Shown here in pieces: positions 43,651-55,500 of a DNA stretch of 64,000 nucleotides. The stretch is from contig NC_083522.1 of the NCBI RefSeq assembly GCF_032362555.1, forward strand, positions 1,342,001 to 1,406,000, read 5' to 3'. Source of the DNA: Amyelois transitella (Eukaryota > Arthropoda > Insecta > Lepidoptera > Pyralidae). A program made the translations under genes and the position numbers. A model generated the notes under the pieces. That model was given only the letters and a program-made list of their open reading frames with translations. It had not been told where the DNA came from and searched no databases. How positions within the stretch are numbered: position 1 is the first letter of the stretch; every line of letters begins with the position of its first letter.

Positions 43651-45316
43651 TGGTGAGCTCGCTTGGGGTTCTAGTGGCTGTGTGCTGGTGGAGACCGTGC
43701 GGCAGCGAGCAGGAGGCCGACCACCTGCCCGGCTAGTGGTGAGCTCGCTTGGGGTTCTAGTGGCTGTGTGCTGGTGGAGACCGTGCGGCAGCGAGCAGGA
43801 GGCCGACCACCTGCCCGGCTAGTGGTGAGCTCGCTTGGGGTTCTAGTGGCTGTGTGCTGGTGGAGACCGTGCGGCAGCGAGCAGGAGGCCGACCACCTGC
43901 CCGGCTAGTGGTGAGCTCGCTTGGGGTTCTAGTGGCTGTGTGCTGGTGGAGACCGTGCGGCAGCGAGCAGGAGGCCGACCACCTGCCCGGCTAGTGGTGA
44001 GCTCGCTTGGGGTTCTAGTGGCTGTGTGCTGGTGGAGACCGTGCGGCAGCGAGCAGGAGGCCGACCACCTGCCCGGCTAGTGGTGAGCTCGCTTGGGGTT
44101 CTAGTGGCTGTGTGCTGGTGGAGACCGTGCGGCAGCGAGCAGGAGGCCGACCACCTGCCCGGCTAGTGGTGAGCTCGCTTGGGGTTCTAGTGGCTGTGTG
44201 CTGGTGGAGACCGTGCGGCAGCGAGCAGGAGGCCGACCACCTGCCCGGCTAGTGGTGAGCTCGCTTGGGGTTCTAGTGGCTGTGTGCTGGTGGAGACCGT
44301 GCGGCAGCGAGCAGGAGGCCGACCACCTGCCCGGCTAGTGGTGAGCTCGCTTGGGGTTCTAGTGGCTGTGTGCTGGTGGAGACCGTGCGGCAGCGAGCAG
44401 GAGGCCGACCACCTGCCCGGCTAGTGGTGAGCTCGCTTGGGGTTCTAGTGGCTGTGTGCTGGTGGAGACCGTGCGGCAGCGAGCAGGAGGCCGACCACCT
44501 GCCCGGCTAGTGGTGAGCTCGCTTGGGGTTCTAGTGGCTGTGTGCTGGTGGAGACCGTGCGGCAGCGAGCAGGAGGCCGACCACCTGCCCGGCTAGTGGT
44601 GAGCTCGCTTGGGGTTCTAGTGGCTGTGTGCTGGTGGAGACCGTGCGGCAGCGAGCAGGAGGCCGACCACCTGCCCGGCTAGTGGTGAGCTCGCTTGGGG
44701 TTCTAGTGGCTGTGTGCTGGTGGAGACCGTGCGGCAGCGAGCAGGAGGCCGACCACCTGCCCGGCTAGTGGTGAGCTCGCTTGGGGTTCTAGTGGCTGTG
44801 TGCTGGTGGAGACCGTGCGGCAGCGAGCAGGAGGCCGACCACCTGCCCGGCTAGTGGTGAGCTCGCTTGGGGTTCTAGTGGCTGTGTGCTGGTGGAGACC
44901 GTGCGGCAGCGAGCAGGAGGCGGACCACCTGCCCGGCTAGTGGTGAGCTCGCTTGGGGTTCTAGTGGCTGTGTGCTGGTGGAGACCGTGCGGCAGCGAGC
45001 AGGAGGCCGACCACCTGCCCGGCTAGAGGTGAGCTCGCTTGGGGTTCTAGTGGCTGTGTGCTGGTGGAGACCGTGCGGCAGCGAGCAGGAGGCCGACCAC
45101 CTGCCCGGCTAGTGGTGAGCTCGCTTGGGGTTCTAGTGGCTGTGTGCTGGTGGAGACCGTGCGGCAGCGAGCAGGAGGCCGACCACCTGCCCGGCTAGTG
45201 GTGAGCTCGCTTGGGGTTCTAGTGGCTGTGTGCTGGTGGAGACCGTGCGGCAGCGAGCAGGAGGCCGACCACCTGCCCGGCTAGAGGTGAGCTCGCTTGG
45301 GGTTCTAGTGGCTGTG
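43651..45316 (+). repeat. 86-bp minisatellite, 19 full units, derived from the TGIF terminal exon
   Basis: 43651-45284 is exactly 19 x 86 bp, plus a 32-bp partial unit to about 45316. Units are near identical (rare changes such as GAGGCGGACC at about 44918 and CTAGAGGTGAGC in two units). Each unit ends GACCACCTGCCCGGCTAG, the last codons and stop of TGIF, and begins TGGTGAGCTCGCTTGGGG. The coding exon tail 43585-43650 is the diverged founder unit. Every unit repeats TG|GTGAGC, a good 5' splice site, once. Confidence 0.97.
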
Positions 45317-45436
45317 CCTGCTGTTACAACTAGAACAACAAATTCCCTCTCACGAAATCTCCATATGACCAAACCATACCTAGAAAGTGACCACAAGTGC
45401 ACCTTTTGAAATAACATGTTTTATGTTTAATTTCAG

Positions 45437-48400
45437 GTTTCCTGGCCATTTTCTAAGCGTGTGCTCGATCACACGAGAAACGAGACCGGGCGTCGTCGGA
45501 GGAAGGGTAACTTGTAAATGCGTTACTTCCGTTGGTCGCTCGATGGCGAATATACGAAACTTCGTCGAAAAATTTTCTAACGTGGAAAAGTTTTTTGTCA
45601 AAATTATTATAAAATGAAAGTCAATAGAAACAGTCGTGCTAAGAAAGATATAAAAGAAAAAAATGGAGATAATTATATCTCTTGTGCTAACAATTTGTAT
45701 CGGAACCCACTAAATAGAGTAACAAGCACATTATGAACGTATTGTATGAGATTTTTTGTAATTGAGTATAAATATTTTAAGATAACAAAATTGTGCCAGA
45801 AATATTTTTACTTAATTCAAAAGTACCTTTTGCATGATTATGTAAACTTAAGGCAATGTTAGAGTATATCTTTTGTTTTTGTAAACCCCTCTTTTATACA
45901 CTTCTTTGACACACTGGAATTTTATATTCTTCAACACACGTTTTCATAATATATAATACAATTTTAACAGTAGAATTTTGTTTCTTATTGATTTGGAAAA
46001 ACATCGTTGGTTTCAATATCTACTTTCAATATATTATGTCATATTATATACAATACGACTAATAATCCTAACTGCAAATCCACTGCCACACAGTAAACTA
46101 GTTAGATCGGCCCATACATTAGTTTTAAAACTTTATACGTCCTTGAAATCTGTGAGTAGTTTTCAATAAAATATATGCTACCTTTTATGACAATGGGTCA
46201 CGCATTTTTCTTGTACCTATATCCTATCTAGTAAGGACAATCAGGTGCGATTGTTAAATATTTTGGAAATTATATGTAAAGCTAGCTTTTGCACGGGTTT
46301 CGCCCCGTGGATAATTCCAAAAAAAAAAAGGAATCTATGTTACTCGTGATGGTCTATTCTATACCTGTGCCGAATTTCGTGTAAATCAGTCTAGAGAGGT
46401 TAGTGCGAATTTTACTTGATCAAACGTTTTGAGCAAGTAATCACGAATTTGTATGGAATTGCATTAGTGCCATCGCGTTACCACTAGGTGGCGCTAATCG
46501 AATCACACACAAATTCGCGTTTACTTGCTCGACGCGTTTGATCGATTAAAACTCGCATTAACCCCTCAGTTGCTTGTACTTTATTAGTAATCTTAAATAA
46601 CGCATCACCATAAAATAGCGAATTGAGCTACACGGGTATTGACTTATCTTCCCTCTGATAATAAGTTGAATTGGACCAATCGCGCCTATAAGTTGTGAAA
46701 TGGGAGACGAAGGTCATAATCATCCCTAAAATAATTATTGGGTACTCCTACTATAACAGTAAAATATTTTTATTTTTTTGGTAAATATTATTGTTGATAA
46801 ACATTTTACCTATCTAAGGTTTTGCCTGTTTTTATCAGCTGTATATTGTTAAACTCCAATCCATGCCTTAGCATAGAGTGCTTAAGACTATTTATTTCAA
46901 TAAATTGAAGTCACATGTTGTATGAAAAGTTTGAGTGATATACCAGTTTTATTTTTATATTATTCATTCAGAATGACGCCATTTGTCCCGCTGCAATACT
47001 TGTGAGCTATGAGGAAAAAAATTACCCGTAGTCCCAATTTTTGGGGGCAGTGGTGGGATCACAAATAAAAAGCGGATTTGTAAACGCTCCTGAATGCACG
47101 TTATCCTTAAAATATAGTGATCACACTCATCGATATGTATCAAGTGGACGAAAAATATTTTATCAATAGTTTTATAAGCAATATGTATTTTATGTATATT
47201 TATAATTATTATGAGGTTAGAGGCATGATTTGGTCTATTAATATTTATATAATATTATCAGTCTGAATATAGTCTAGTTTAACATAGAACTTAGATGTAC
47301 CATTGATCATAAAAGGGAAAAATTATCCGTGTAAATAATTACTCGTATATATTTTCTTTGTAGGTATATTGTGCAATTTGTTTGCCAAATCAAGTTTGTG
47401 AAAAGACTGTAAGGTTTCTCATCATATGAAACAGTTCCTTAGTTTTCTATTATATTGTAGATCGCGAGAATTAATCCGAAAAAAAATTGCATGAAAATTA
47501 CGGTTAATTAATTGAAACTGATCTTTAAACAATGTATATTACTTAAAATTAGGTTTTTAGACGCCGGTAAATCACAATCTTAAGTTAGTTTTTAACCTTT
47601 TACGTGGCGATTAATTTTATTCAACAATATCTTCGCTGTGAATTGAATAAACCTCAACGTAATTCGTACATTATGTACACATCTTCAGCAAATGTAATCC
47701 AAATAGTTATATTTTCGACATTTCTGCTTTCTATGACATGATTTTTAATATAAAGGCTTATTCACACGGCGAAGCTTGTTTTTGTATTTACGTTGTGTTT
47801 TGCATTTGTGCCGTGTGATAACGCCCGAACACTATGCGTCGATCTTAGATCGTATTGGGATAGTTTTTGTTTTGTTCTTTATGCTTAGTGGCTTAGCGCT
47901 TTGTTATTATGGCGATTTGTGGCGTTTGACGTCACTAGTGCAAATAACTTTGGTCGGAAAGTGTGTGTAACTCAATACGTTGACCAAAAATTATACTTTA
48001 GGTGCAAAAAATTGAGTAAATACTAAAAAGTTGACATTCGAAATTTGCAGTATCAATTTTTTATATAAAAAATCTTCTACGCATCGTATACCATAGAGTT
48101 TAATTTTGATTCAACTTTTGTGCACTGCTACATTAGTGAATAGTCACACTGAATCTTATCATATATGTTTTTAAACAACAGTATTGAAAAGTACAGGAGT
48201 CATTTATCAATAGTGTATCTCAGTTACCGCTAGCTTGGGATCCGCGGGGCAAACAAGTCCCCGTAGCACGCGCGACGCCGTTTTTATCGCGCGATAAATT
48301 ATCACTGTTTCACTTTTTATTATGACGTCAAACAGGACAGCAATACACGATGATACTCGTGTATTTTTACGGTGGCTGGTCACCATTCTTTCCAACCAAT

Positions 48401-48855
48401 GTTGTTTGTAGTAACTAAGTCACAAGCTACTAAGCACAAGTTGCAAAAGGATGCGTATTAGTGACAGGCACGAACGGGATGTTATTTTAATTGATTGTCT
48501 ATTAATTAATATTAGTTTTGAAGGCTTTTTATTTTAAGGTAAGCTATGTGTATGAACAAGCAAATTTAGGTTATTTTTTAGATATAATCGAGTCATCTCA
48601 GAAGTTTTGAGTAGCTATAATATGTTTATTGTGCCTCTTGTGAATGCGCGGAATTTTATTTGCTTTAGTCTAAGGTGTATTTTCGTTCAGTTTTCGTCCT
48701 AAGAATGTTTTAGTTTACCTGAGTACAATAACAGGTTCAGGCGTACCACGTATGTCTTAGCGACTAGATTTACTGTCTGTACATAATATGTAACCTTGTG
48801 TAAGAGCGAAATTGTTAGCGATTTAAATGAATAAAATTGATTTCACTAGTTTGTG
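45437..48855 (+). other. Possible spliced 3' UTR exon of TGIF and its poly(A) site
   Basis: A good acceptor (TTTAATTTCAG|) at 45436 follows the minisatellite. The downstream AT-rich, mostly repeat-free stretch ends at AATAAA (48830-48835) with a GT-rich tract (TTTGTGTGGTTTATTG) behind it. That is a classic polyadenylation context. An alternative earlier AATAAA is near 46167. It is not proven to be one transcript. Confidence 0.35.
46278..46600. mobile_element. Foldback MITE inside a Helitron-like/LINE-tail fragment
   Basis: 46278-46399 is a repeat starting AGCTAGCTTTTGCACGGGTT. It is split by a foldback (46400-46561) with about 75-bp imperfect arms, from TTAGTGCGAATTTTACTTGA to the reverse of TTAATGCGAGTTTTAATCGA, around an 18-bp centre with TACCACTAGGT. 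Host sequence resumes with CCCCTCAGTTGC. Confidence 0.65.
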
Positions 48856-49084
48856 TGGTTTATTGTATTGATTCCTTGCAAACATTGAACTGGGTTGCAC
48901 GGACCTTCGGCATACCTTTCGCAACCAGTAAAATATTTATATAGATCTTCTATTGCAACACCTCCAGTATTGAAATATAGGATAAATGTGCAGTATAAAA
49001 GCATTTTATGATAATACTATTTTATACGCCGTCATTATGTTAAAACTTTGTACCTATCAGACTTTTAAGTGGGGAGTATCTCAC

Positions 49085-49262
49085 AATCTTACTCATTTAT
49101 AATACGAGGAAGGCTTTAGGCTATATAACATCACGCTGCAACTATAAGGAGCAAAGAAACAATGGAAAATGTAATAAAACAGGGAAAATTATTCATCCTT
49201 GAGGGCTTCAATGATGCCCGAATTAACTATTGCACGCGGACGAAGTCGCAGGCACAGCTAGT
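49085..49262 (+). mobile_element. Helitron-like element (family B), 3' part
   Basis: ACGAGGAAGGCTTTAGGCTA, CTTGAGGGCTTCAATGATGC, GCACGCGGACGAAGTCGCAG, GCACAGCTAGT. Confidence 0.6.
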
Positions 49263-49536
49263 TTATAATATAGTACCTACAACATATTAACTAAGGTAAT
49301 CTTCAATAATTGTGGAGAACAATAAAGATAAGTCGACATTTACGTTATCATTGGTGAAGATTCTTATCCACAACAGAGTAATTACCCTTAGAGGAGTTCG
49401 GCACTGACAATATATTGTGTCTGTTTTGTTTAGACCTATATACGCAGTCACATTCGTTCACGCAATAAAAGAAAGTATCCAAATCTTATTACAAATTTAA
49501 TGATATCCTTAACAATACTACTTATATATAAACACT

Positions 49537-52500
49537 TCACTTGACGGTAATGGACACTATCCGTATATCGTCGTAAGGTTTGTCAGTCTTGGGGTTCGTC
49601 TTCACGCTGCCGATGTTCTGCACCACCTCCATGCCGCGGGTCACTCGCCCGAACACCGTGTGCTTATTGTCTAACCACGGCTGGAAAGACACGTGATTTG
49701 TTAAAAAATCGGTTGTTTATTAAAAATTCGGTTTACTGACGATAGTTGAACGTGACAACGTCTTAAGAAAATACCTGATACACCACATCCACTTTTCACT
49801 GCACTTGATACTCGACCGAAACTTGTAAATGTACTATAGTATAGCATCTGTCCACGCAGACGCAACGCTCAATCAAATAGGAGAGACGGATGTCGAACGC
49901 GAAGGCCGATTGTGCCTCTTTGTCGCTCGTTCCGCGCTCTCGCTTGCACTTCAAGCCTTATATGGCCTCAGAGCGAGGTAACGCCGCATGAGTCATGTTT
50001 TGTCGTGCGTGCCGCCGGCTCAATCGAATTATAAGATGTTGTCACGTCAATAATAGAAAACATTTTACAAGAACGTTGGTGGTCGATTCGGTAAGGCCCG
50101 CTTTAAATGAGTCTTCCTCTTGGCTTTAGTCCCGGTTGCATCCTCACCGCTCTGGAGAGGAGCCCGGGGTGTGCCTTTGACCATGGATCTTGGATTGGGT
50201 GAGTCAGGTTTTTACACGAAGCGACTCCCATCTGACCTCCGCAACCTTTGCAGGTAAACCTAACCCGTAATGGATCGATCATGGATATACATCCAATTTC
50301 CTGAATGTGCAGGTTTCCTCACGATGTTTTCCCTCATCGTAAGAGCATCGGTCAGTATTCAAACTAATGTAAATAACTTTTATAAATGGTCATTGGTACA
50401 TGGCCGAGGTGGGATTCGAACCTGTGCCTTTCTTTCATTTTAAGCGGGCACCTTACCGATTCGACCACCGACGCTCTATTGAACATTAGTAACAAAATAA
50501 ACTAATACAAGTTATAACGGTGATAGTAATTACCGTGGGTGCCAGCGTGATGAAGAACTGGCTGCCGTTGGTGTTTGGGCCGGCGTTGGCCATGCTCAGC
50601 GTGTAGGGCCGGTCGTGCTTCAGCTGCGCGCGGAACTCGTCCGCGAACTCCCCGCCCCAGATGCTCTCGCCGCCCGTGCCGCTGCCTATCCGATACAAGT
50701 CGGAGAATCAAATGGGTGTAAGTAACTAATATTAAGTATAAACTTGTGCCCTAATGGGACAATAATAATATAATTCTATTCTAATATCTTCAGCCAGGCT
50801 AGGTATTATGCGGAAGTTGTGTTTATGCTGCAATCTGTGAAATCTGATAGGTTGCCATAGACACTTCGCTGCTATTGGCTGAGCGCGTCGCATTGTCGCT
50901 GTGATTGGCCGATGGCGTGTGACGTTTAGTGAAGTCGCCACACTATTTTGGCCAATAGTTTATTGAAGGGACGGGAAGTAAAATATTTTGGCTTATTTAA
51001 TATTTATATATTTTTATCTAGGCATTCTCATTCACACTCTTCTTATATTTGCTTAGTCAGGTTGCTTTTCAAAGACGACAATTTTTTATACATTTTCTCC
51101 ACTAGAACCACACAGACTAGTGTTGCCGATAGATAATCCACTATCGATTGTTGAGTAAAAGCAATAGGATCGATAGAAATATCGACAGTATTGTAGTTTT
51201 ATATGCTATTTGTACCAAACTGAGCTATCGATAGGCCTATCGATATTGCAGTGTAAATGGTCGACTATCGATAAGTCAGCAAAAAACACAAGCCTATCCA
51301 TTTATGCAAATTCTCTACACCCGTCACTGTTATCTTGACAATATCGCTTCCTTTATGGGCAAACCCCACATTGATTACTTATTTATAAAATCTGTCTACC
51401 AAACGCTTGAATGCGCGTTCACTTTAATTTGACATACATATTACACTAAGTGCAATATACGACTTCTAACTAACAACATCGTTTCTCTTTCACTCACCTA
51501 CATACCTAAATATATATATACTTTATATCAAATTAGCTGTGCCCGCGAATTTGTCCGCGTGGAATAGTTATTATGGGCATCATTGAAGCCCTCAAGGATG
51601 AATAATTTTCCCCGTTTTTTTCACATATTCCATTATTTCTTGGCTCCTCATAGTTGCAGCGTGATGTTAGCCTATAGCCTTCCTCGATAAATGGTCTATT
51701 CAACGCAAAAAGAATTATTCAATTCGAACCAGTACTTCCTGAGATTCAAACAAACAAACTCTTCAGCTTTATAATATAAGTATCAAATATCAGAGTTGTC
51801 ATATAAACATCAAATAAAAATCTGTGTGTGCGAACGAATGTGTGTGTCTTTTTAATATTAATCTTTACCTGTAGGATCTCCAGTCTGCACCATAAACCCC
51901 TTTATAACTCTATGGAATATGTGACCGTTATAATATCCGTTTCTTGCGTGTACGCAGAAGTTCTCGGCGGTTTTCGGCACGTCTTTGCCGAAGATGCGCA
52001 CATGGATGTCTCCGAGAGAAGTGTGCAGGATCGCTTGCTCGTAAATACGTTGAACGCCTGTAACAATGTACACATTTTGTATGACTTACACACGGGACCA
52101 AGGAACATTGTTTGCTATATGAACATCAAAATCTTGACATTTACCCTCTGCGTTTACGGGAAGTTAAAAGAAAAGTATCCTCTCGGTTTAAAGGTCTTAA
52201 TTATAGTGAAACGAAAGTACTAATTCACTAAATATCATATTTTATTATATTTAATTTTAAGATTTATAACTTTATTAAACTATTAGAATAGAATAGATTT
52301 ATTTTCAAAATTGGATACAAGGTATCACTTATTGACGTCACATAACTTAAATCTAATTATAACTACTACCGCTTCCAAAGCGCATGTGTAGAAGAAGCGG
52401 CGGAACAAACTACACTGCAGCATTTTCATAGGACGTCAATTTACAAATATAGATCTCTTAAATCTAAATCGTGGACGAATGCACATTGTCTACATTAAAA

Positions 52501-55500
52501 AACATGTATTGTAATATTATGTGTTATGTAAGTTATTGAAAGAGCAGGTCTGTCTGGCACAAGCATTATTTTTATAAAAGGCAGTCCTCACCCATGTTTG
52601 TAAACACAAATATTGTTGAAGAAATATTTTTTTTTATTATTTTTTTTTTTTTTTTTATAACAAATTGTCGAGACAAGACCAAAGAAGGATATTGAAACCG
52701 ATAGATTAGGATTCTTTTGTGTATGCATCCTTAGAATAGAATAGAATCTGTATTTGCTTTTGATAAGGGTTTACAAAAGCTGTAGCATAAAAAATATTTC
52801 CTCCTGATCAGCAATTAATTATGGCATGCAAATATTGTAAAATTACACATAAGGCACTTTTAAAGAATATGACTTCTCCGTCGCTTTCGTAAAAGGCGAC
52901 TAAGGGATAAGCTGAGAAACTTGGGATTCTTCTTTTAAGGGACAGGCTAGCAATCTTTCAATATTTGAATCTCAATTCTATCAATAAGCCAAACAGATGA
53001 ACAAGTCAGATTAATTTACTCTAAATAAAATTATGATATTATTATGTCAATTAAACTGTAATTAGTAACTTCGTTATTATTAAATAAAGTAGCTTTATTA
53101 TCCGTGTGCCGTGTAGTTTCCGGCACTAAAGAATAGCACCACTCTCATCTATTTCCCATGAATGTCGTAAAAGCGACTAAGAAATAGTCTTAACTTGGGA
53201 TTCTTATTGAAGGCGATGTGCTAACAACCTGTCACTATTTGAATCTCAATTCCATCATCAAGCCATGCAGCTGAACGTGGTCTTTCAGTCTTTTGAAGAC
53301 TGTTGGCTCTATCTACCCGCAAGTGATATAGACAGGAATCTATCTATATATGTATGTACGCATGCATTTTATATATATATACTAGCTGTCCCGGCAAACG
53401 CTGTTTTGCCATATTATTACTAGATAAAACAAAAATGTTGAGGGTAGACACCCCTTATCACCAAGGGGTATGAAAAATAGACCTAATCAATATGCTCACA
53501 AAATTTCATGAGAATCGGTCAAGCCGTTTCGGAGGAGTACGGAGACAAACATTGTGACACGAGAATTTTATATATAAGATATATCGTATGGTTCCCAGCA
53601 CTTAAGAATAGAACCACATCATGGATATCGTAATAAAATAGCAATATGCCTTATAGAAGACTAAAACCCGTATTGAAAGAAAAGATAAGGAATGAATGAA
53701 ACATTTTAAAGTTTCTCTCCATAGAGGCACGCGCGGCACCACCATTTTTAATCGCGAAAAACTATCGCCGTCTCGCTTTTTGATTACAACGCGAAAACGG
53801 GACAGCGATAGTTTTTCGCGCGTAAAAAAAAAAAAAAATTTGTTAATAAAATTACTAACCTTGGCCTTCCGTCGCCGATATAATGTCTTCCTTGGACGGC
53901 TTCTCATTGAATATATCCCTGTCGGCGTCGGGACTCTTGATGTCATCAGGACTCCTCCTGGAGAACAGGTAGAAGCGGTTCTTCTTGTACGCGGTGCAGA
54001 AGAGTGTGGGGTCGGTCTTCACGTTGAGGAGGGCGGGGTTCTCAGAGCCCTCCATCTCGAGGGTGGAAGCCACGTTTGGTTGGTTGGTGCGACCCTGTTG
54101 GATTATTTGTCAACGTAACATATAATCACATGTGTATATCCTTTGCGGGGTAGACAGAGCCAACAGTCTTCGGAAGACTGAAAGGTCATGTTCAGCTGTA
54201 TGGCTTAACGACTAATTTGTATATACTACAAGTGTTAAACGCGCTCGTAACGTACTTTGTTTTATGCAACGCGAAAGTTGAAAATGAAAAATATTTTATT
54301 TGGAAACATCAACGTAGTCTATATCTGAAACATACATAAGACTGTTGGCTCTGTTTACCCCGCAAGGGATATAGACGTGACCATATGTATGTAGGTCACG
54401 TCTATGTTCCTTGCGGGGTAGACAGAGCCAACAGTCTTGAAAAGACTGAATGGCCACGTTCAGCTATTTGGCTTAATGATATAATTGAGATTCAAATTGT
54501 GACAGGTTGCTAGCCCATCGCCTAGAAAAGAATCCCAAATTTGTAAGCCTATCCCTTAGTCGCCTTTTACGACATCCATAAGAAAGAGATGGAGTGGTCC
54601 TATTCTTTTTTGTATTAATCCCAAGAACCACACGGCACTCAATGTACTTTATTTTATACAACACGAAAGTTTAACATTAACATAGTCTATATCTGTAATA
54701 ACAACTGACCAAAACCGACCTGAAACAATGCCAAATGCAGCGGCCTCAGGTTCTCCGGCTTCCCTATCATCGCCACACACCGGTTCGTGACCAGGTTGAC
54801 CACTTTGACCCCCAACATGGTGGCGTACACAACAAAATGGCCGCTAGCGTCGAACAAAATGTTGGCCAGATGGACGAAATCGGATTTATCGAGGTCACGC
54901 TCTGCCGCCATTCTGAAATTAATAAATAGATGTGTCAGGATCTACATACGTACATAGCGTCACGTCTTTATCCCTAACGGGGTAGACAGGGCCAAAATTC
55001 TTGGAAATACTGAAAGGTCATGTTCAAATTTATAGCTTTCTGATAGGATAGAGATTCAAATAGTGACAGGTCGCTAGTCCATCGCCGAAAAAAGAAGAAT
55101 CCCAAGTTTATTAGCCTTTCCCTTAATTGACCTTTACAATATAGACGGGAAGGTAAGCAGAATTAAATAACAGGGAAGACATTGAACGCAGAATTCGTAG
55201 TTTTATATCGCAAGATATAATATGCGAAACTAAATGTAAAAAAAAATTAGACACTAAAACGCTAAAAATAATTCAAAATTAAAGTAACAATACGTCGTAT
55301 CTAGGCGATTAGTCGGCTGATACCTAGGTAAACTAATGTAGGTAACATCAATTTTGAAATGCAAAAAGAATGTTTCATATCAACTTAAAAATACTAGAAA
55401 TATGCTGTGAAATACATATAAAAAAAAAATAACGGAGCTTATTGTGTTAATGTTCCCTGAAATATCTTCCACATTTATGAGCGGACCTTAACCAAATTTC

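Noticed and set aside
43490-43822. Long open frame through the first minisatellite units
   Set aside because: It arises because 86-bp units rotate the frame; the TGIF stop at 43648-43650 closes the true frame.
43651-45284. CRISPR-like array
   Set aside because: Units are contiguous with no unique spacers and derive from a eukaryotic exon; this is a minisatellite.
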